A stretch of DNA of 8,742 nt from assembly GCA_013329175.1 (NCBI GenBank), contig DUKR01000134.1, positions 1 to 8,742 on the forward strand. The letters are read 5' to 3'. Below, piece by piece: positions 5,963-8,742 of this stretch. The notes beneath the pieces were generated by a model, which worked only from the letters and a program-made list of their open reading frames with translations, did not search any database and was not told the origin of the DNA. Numbering within the stretch: the first letter of the stretch is position 1; each line of letters opens with the position of its first letter. Both the position numbers and the translations under genes were made by a program. This stretch comes from Candidatus Woesearchaeota archaeon (GTDB lineage Archaea > Nanobdellota > Nanobdellia > Woesearchaeales > UBA11716).

Positions 5963-7554
5963 AGCGCACAACTCTTGCCATCCTCAGGCAGCCGCGCATG
6001 ATTGTGTTTCTGATTGTGCTTATCCTTGCGGTTGCCGCCATTTCATGGAATCCAGCCAATGCTGGCGCTGCCATAAGAGGGGTGGTTGAGAACAGCTCAG
6101 CAAGCCTTGCAGGGATTGAGAGGCCAAGCGCTCAGGCTCCTCCCATGACAAGAGAGGTCATTACTGCTATCAACAACCAGCCTGTGGATTCCGTAGAGGA
6201 ATATTATGCCATCATCACTGCGGCTGCCCCTAACCAGACCCTGCTCATCAAGACCACCAAAGGCATCTACCGAGTCATCACCAGGGCAGAGGGGAATGCG
6301 TATCCTCCAGAGGACATCGGCCTGCAGGTCTATGAGGCTCCAACAACCAACATCAGGCAGGGGCTTGACCTTTCAGGGGGGACTCGGGTGCTTCTTGAGC
6401 CTGAAGAGGAAGTAACAAGCGAGCAGATTGAGCGCATCATCTCAAACCTTGACCAGCGGCTCAACGTCTATGGGCTTTCTGACATGAGCATCAAGAGCGC
6501 AGGAGATCTCTCGGGAAACCAATATATCCTTGTCGAGATTGCAGGAGCAAACGAAGAGGAGGTGAAAGACCTTCTTGCCAGCCAGGGAAAGTTTGAGGCA
6601 AAGGTAGGAAACACAACGGTCTTTACCGGCGGAGAGGACATTCCCAACATATGCAGGTCTCCTGAGTGCTCAGGGCTTGACCCAAGCGCTCCCTGTGGTG
6701 AGGGTGAAGGCGGATGGTTCTGCCGCTTCCAGTTCTCCATAACCCTGTCACAAAATGCAGCAAAGAAGCAGGCTGAGGCTACAAGGGGCCTTGAGGTCGT
6801 GACCGAGAACGACCTGCCGTATCTTTCTGAGAAGCTGGGGCTGTATCTTGATGACAAGCTTGTTGACGAGCTTTCCATTGCTGCTGACCTTCAGGGAAGG
6901 GAGGTGCAGGAGATAGCAATATCGGGGTCAAACGACGCCCCTGGCATTTCGGAGCAGGATGCCATCCTTAATTCCCTGGCGGAGATGAAGAAGCTGCAGA
7001 CTATCCTTGATACGGGGTCGCTTCCCGTGAAGCTTTTCATCAAGAAGACCGATACCATCTCGCCAGCTCTGGGAGAGCAATTCCTGCACAATGCCGTCTT
7101 TGTCGGGCTGCTTGCCATCCTCTCTGTTGTCATCGTGGTCTTTATCGCCTATCGCAGGCTTGTTATTGTCATCCCCATGCTCCTGACCATGCTCTCTGAG
7201 ACTATCATCCTGCTCGGGGTTGCTGCCCTCATTGGGTGGAACCTTGACTTAGCGGCAATAGCTGGCATCATCGTATCCATTGGTACGGGGGTAGACGACC
7301 AGATAGTTATAACCGACGAGATGCTCAATGGCGAGAGCAGGGGAGCGCGAAGCATCAAGGAAAAATTTAAGCGGGCATTCTTTATCATCATGGCAGCCTA
7401 CACGACAACGCTTGTCGCCATGGCTCCGCTGCTGTTTGCCGGAGCAGGCCTTCTCAAGGGATTTGCCCTGACCACCATCATCGGCGTCTCAGTAGGAGTA
7501 CTCATCACACGGCCGGCATACGCAGCCGTGCTTCGCGTCCTCCTGAATGAATAG
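5959..7554 (+). CDS. secD: Protein-export membrane protein SecD (archaeal type) with PDZ-like N-terminal domain
   Basis: Partner of SecF in the proton- or sodium-driven SecDF complex. It has 531 residues. A signal-anchor helix (14-30) is followed by a PDZ-like domain at about 36-110 (GVVENSSASLAGI, then REVITAINNQPVDSVEEY). Next come the classic GLDLSGGTRV (135-144) and the large P1 domain, then five C-terminal helices starting at about 378. Helix 4 carries GTGVDDQI (442-449), whose aspartates 446/447 correspond to the proton-relay region of RND proteins. P1 contains four cysteines (232, 237, 246, 255) close together outside the membrane, possibly disulfide-bonded or metal-binding. ATG 5959 overlaps the secF stop and has GGAGG (5947-5951) seven bases upstream. 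The PDZ-like assignment rests on pattern recognition; the SecD assignment is secure. Confidence 0.95.
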   Translation: MKRTTLAILRQPRMIVFLIVLILAVAAISWNPANAGAAIRGVVENSSASLAGIERPSAQAPPMTREVITAINNQPVDSVEEYYAIITAAAPNQTLLIKTTKGIYRVITRAEGNAYPPEDIGLQVYEAPTTNIRQGLDLSGGTRVLLEPEEEVTSEQIERIISNLDQRLNVYGLSDMSIKSAGDLSGNQYILVEIAGANEEEVKDLLASQGKFEAKVGNTTVFTGGEDIPNICRSPECSGLDPSAPCGEGEGGWFCRFQFSITLSQNAAKKQAEATRGLEVVTENDLPYLSEKLGLYLDDKLVDELSIAADLQGREVQEIAISGSNDAPGISEQDAILNSLAEMKKLQTILDTGSLPVKLFIKKTDTISPALGEQFLHNAVFVGLLAILSVVIVVFIAYRRLVIVIPMLLTMLSETIILLGVAALIGWNLDLAAIAGIIVSIGTGVDDQIVITDEMLNGESRGARSIKEKFKRAFFIIMAAYTTTLVAMAPLLFAGAGLLKGFALTTIIGVSVGVLITRPAYAAVLRVLLNE

Positions 7555-7564
7555 GGGCAACAAC

Positions 7565-7921
7565 ATGAAAGAGAAGAAGACAGCATGGGTTGCCATCATT
7601 ATTGTCATCATCTGCACGGTATTCACATCAGCAGGCCAGATATTCCTCAAGCTTGGGACAAGGGAGATTACAGGAATCTGGTCTTATGTTAATTCCATGG
7701 TCATCATCGGATTTGCGCTGTATTTCTTTGGCGCGCTGCTTCTCATCGTTGCGCTTAAGTATGGGGAGCTTTCTGTGCTATATCCTATCATTGCCATGAC
7801 CTTCATCTGGGTCTCGCTGCTTTCGGTGTCTATTTTAGGCGAGAGCATGAATGCCATGAAGTGGATAGGCGTCATGGTGATTGTGATTGGGGTATCGTTC
7901 ATCGGGGTGGGGGGGAGATGA
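7565..7921 (+). CDS. Four-helix DMT/SMR-type membrane protein, subunit 1 of a pair (ArnE-like)
   Basis: A 118-residue protein with four membrane helices (about 7-28, 39-62, 67-87, 95-114), the size of an SMR or ArnE/ArnF protein. Family landmarks are SAGQIFLKLG in helix 1, YGELSVLYP in helix 3 and the ESMNAMKWIG turn before helix 4. Aligning on the helix-1 lysine puts threonine where EmrE has its drug- and proton-binding Glu14, so a multidrug exporter is unlikely. The SAGQ, YP and FIWVS pattern recalls ArnE, half of the flippase that moves lipid-linked aminoarabinose. It probably works as a heterodimer with the next protein and may flip a lipid-linked sugar (inference). ATG 7565 is preferred because GGGG lies upstream; ATG 7547 would overlap the secD stop. 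Confidence 0.82.
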   Translation: MKEKKTAWVAIIIVIICTVFTSAGQIFLKLGTREITGIWSYVNSMVIIGFALYFFGALLLIVALKYGELSVLYPIIAMTFIWVSLLSVSILGESMNAMKWIGVMVIVIGVSFIGVGGR

Positions 7922-8268
7922 GCACGGCTTTGTGGGCTATCGGGCTCGTGATTGTGGGCACGCTGGTAGGCTCATGGGGCTCGCTGTTTTTCAAGATAGG
8001 CTCAAAGCACCTCCATAGGGATTTCAAGGATATTTGGAAGGCGTATCATCTCCTGCTTGGCTTTATGTTCTATGGGTTTGGCAGCCTGCTTTTTATGATT
8101 GCGCTTCCGTACGGAGAGCTTTCAGTATTGTATCCCTTCGTGTCGCTGTCCTATGTCTGGATATCGTTCATGTCGCTGATAATCCTCAAGGAAGAGATGA
8201 CCTCTATCAAATGGATAGGGATTGCCATCATTATATTAGGGATTGTGTTCATCGGGGCGGGGATGTAG
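7918..8268 (+). CDS. Four-helix DMT/SMR-type membrane protein, subunit 2 of a pair (ArnF-like)
   Basis: A 116-residue paralogue of the preceding protein, sharing YGELSVLYP, the WIS segment after it, and KWIGI before the last helix. Four helices lie at about 4-26, 44-66, 70-91 and 97-115. The helix-1 position of EmrE Glu14 is glycine (GSWGSLFFK), so neither subunit has the SMR proton site. The start ATG at 7918 overlaps the preceding TGA as ATGA and has a strong G-rich ribosome-binding stretch (GGGGGGAG) directly before it; a longer frame from 7861 would run inside the upstream gene and is rejected. Tail-to-head overlapping genes for two different subunits are typical of obligate heterodimers such as EbrAB, MdtIJ and ArnEF. 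The loop after helix 1 (HLHRDFKDIWK) is more charged than in subunit 1. Confidence 0.85.
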   Translation: MSTALWAIGLVIVGTLVGSWGSLFFKIGSKHLHRDFKDIWKAYHLLLGFMFYGFGSLLFMIALPYGELSVLYPFVSLSYVWISFMSLIILKEEMTSIKWIGIAIIILGIVFIGAGM

Positions 8269-8279
8269 AATTATTACTT

Positions 8280-8361
8280 CAAAGTCGCGGATATAAATCC
8301 CCGCTTCTTAAGACTGCGTCTTAACCCTTCATGCGGAGCCTGAAACTTCAGAGCGACTTTG
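8280..8361. ncRNA. Candidate structured element: four-way-junction fold (RNA or mobile-element end)
   Basis: A perfect 9-bp outer stem, CAAAGTCGC (8280-8288) with GCGACTTTG (8353-8361), encloses three arms. Arm 1 is GGAT-ATAA-ATCC (8289-8300). Arm 2 is CCGC (8301-8304) pairing with GCGG (8333-8336) around an inner 7-bp hairpin TTAAGAC-TGC-GTCTTAA (8308-8324). Arm 3 is CTGA-AACT-TCAG (8340-8351). Few bases remain unpaired at the junction. It begins 11 bases after the last gene of the secFD operon, so it could be a 3'-untranslated structure, a processed small RNA, or the hairpin-bearing end of an insertion element. No known family was recognised; strand is undecided because the pairing works both ways. 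Confidence 0.35.
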
Positions 8362-8369
8362 GCTGGATT

Positions 8370-8391
8370 GCTTTTGGCATTCCCAAAAAGC
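8370..8391. other. Hairpin between the junction element and the terminator
   Basis: GCTTTTGG (8370-8377) pairs with CCAAAAAGC (8383-8391) around a five-base loop, with one bulged A. It sits between the 8280-8361 element and the terminator-like hairpin, so the three may belong to one transcript of about 150 bases. Confidence 0.35.
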
Positions 8392-8398
8392 TCATTAG

Positions 8399-8426
8399 AA
8401 AAAAAGGCAATAGCTGCCGTTTTTTT
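8399..8426. terminator. Bidirectional terminator-like hairpin with A7/T7 flanks
   Basis: A7 (8399-8405), stem GGCA (8406-8409), loop ATAGC, stem TGCC (8415-8418), one G, then T7 (8420-8426). On the minus strand the same element reads GGCA-GCTAT-TGCC directly followed by T7. Archaeal termination relies mainly on T-runs, so this probably ends the secFD-transporter transcript, and it could also stop transcription from the right. Confidence 0.5.
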
Positions 8427-8604
8427 GCCTCGACGGACATTGGGCAACTTTATCCCTTTCGTTTCAGGTGAACATCTCATTGCAAATTCCGAGGGGGAAA
8501 AGAACAGTGAAGAAAAAAAGGGCGAAAACAAAAAAGGCTCGGGCAACGCTGGCGGTAGGGCATGTGTTGCAGCCATTGCCTCAGTGTAGCGCTCTGCACT
8601 TTGC
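8427..8604. other. Stretch without a supported gene
   Basis: I see no convincing coding sequence here. A TATA-like ACTTTATCC near 8447, a G-rich GAGGGGG (8491-8497) and a GTG at 8507 could open a 42-codon lysine-rich frame, but it would run into the 17-bp inverted repeat and has no recognisable features. A minus-strand frame covering 8274-8576 also lacks start signals. Confidence 0.4.
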
Positions 8605-8656
8605 TATACTAGCAGAAAACACAAATGTTCGATAATTAATGTTTTCTGCTAGTATA
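8605..8656. repeat. Perfect 17-bp inverted repeat with 18-base spacer
   Basis: TATACTAGCAGAAAACA (8605-8621) and its exact reverse complement (8640-8656) flank an AT-rich spacer. No T-run follows on either strand, so it is not a simple terminator. Possible roles are a structured RNA, an operator for a dimeric regulator, a recombination site, or a mobile-element end. Confidence 0.7.
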
Positions 8657-8739
8657 TCTTCAATCAAAGAAGATGATGGAGGGGTGGAGTGAACCCCTGC
8701 GAATACCCAAAGTCTAGCCACTGTATAATTCCGAAATTA
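8657..8739. other. Run of three short hairpins at the window edge
   Basis: Immediately after the 17-bp repeat come TCTTC-AATCAAA-GAAGA (8657-8673), GGGGT-GGAGTGA-ACCCC (8681-8697) and TAATT-CCGA-AATTA (8726-8739). All stems are perfect but only five pairs long. Together with the 17-bp repeat they could form one structured RNA or a folded DNA end; chance is possible for each alone. It does not fit a tRNA. Confidence 0.3.
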
Positions 8740-8742
8740 GTT

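Noticed and set aside
7565..8268. Canonical multidrug SMR exporter (EmrE/EbrAB)
   Set aside because: Both subunits lack the essential helix-1 glutamate, so the drug/proton antiport label is not supported.
8274..8576. A 100-codon minus-strand frame ending in a basic tail (LRRSLKKRGF)
   Set aside because: It has no ribosome-binding sequence, a low-complexity proline/phenylalanine N-terminus, and runs straight through the terminator-like A7/T7 hairpin and the junction element. A decayed transposase end remains a remote possibility.
8359..8589. A 76-codon plus-strand frame
   Set aside because: It starts in the last bases of the junction element, crosses the terminator-like hairpin and has no start signals; composition is dominated by lysine/glutamate from A-rich sequence.
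8507..8635. A 42-codon plus-strand frame from GTG with lysine-rich start
   Set aside because: The lysines come from an A-rich tract, the frame runs through the left arm of the 17-bp inverted repeat, and nothing in it is recognisable.
8605..8656. CRISPR repeat
   Set aside because: The palindromic sequence occurs as a single inverted pair, with no direct repeats at regular spacing.
8681..8742. tRNA-like look of the GGGGT-ACCCC hairpin and downstream bases
   Set aside because: I could not place an acceptor stem, D-arm, anticodon arm and T-loop consensus together, so it is not called a tRNA.

Overview
The window reads as a fragment of an archaeal chromosome. The strongest evidence is a secF-secD pair with archaeal-type motifs (GTGVDDQI in SecD, GYSVDTDI in SecF) in secF-then-secD order. 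Supporting signs are a TATA-box promoter giving a nearly leaderless secF, GGTGA/GGAGG ribosome-binding sites, and heavy use of ATGA stop/start overlaps. A small-genome (DPANN-like) archaeon is my guess, not something the sequence proves. Base composition is mixed: the secFD side and most of the large surface gene are clearly GC-richer by eye than positions 1-1400 and about 8600-8742.

Left half (1-4840, all minus strand) is one tightly packed operon. It opens with a 1197-residue secreted protein: signal peptide, three tandem right-handed beta-helix modules, a CARDB-like domain, a region reminiscent of archaeal S-layer proteins, and a C-terminal alpha/beta-hydrolase with a GHSNGG nucleophile elbow. 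It continues with a five-helix membrane protein, then a zinc-ribbon membrane protein and a SHOCT-domain reading frame that look like two halves of one frameshifted gene. A 41-residue soluble protein and the first 15 codons of a further gene follow, the latter cut by the window edge. Most members are joined by 4-base ATGA overlaps, so they are probably made together. I read this as an uncharacterised envelope module: an exported surface hydrolase with dedicated membrane partners.

A roughly 200-base divergent intergenic region (4841-5050) carries promoters for both sides. The right half (5051-8268, plus strand) is a second operon: secF, secD (with an added N-terminal PDZ-like domain and a four-cysteine insert), then two four-helix DMT/SMR-type proteins. 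That last pair lacks the SMR drug-binding glutamate and resembles the ArnE/ArnF lipid-linked-sugar flippase pair. SecDF drives late steps of protein export; the flippase-like pair may feed lipid-linked sugar to glycosylation of exported proteins, which fits the many N-X-S/T sequons of the divergent surface protein (inference).

The last about 470 bases (8269-8742) hold no convincing gene but are full of inverted repeats: a four-way-junction-like element (8280-8361), two more hairpins ending in a bidirectional terminator-like A7/T7 structure (8370-8426), a perfect 17-bp inverted repeat (8605-8656), and three further short hairpins up to the window end. They may be structured RNAs or mobile-element ends.
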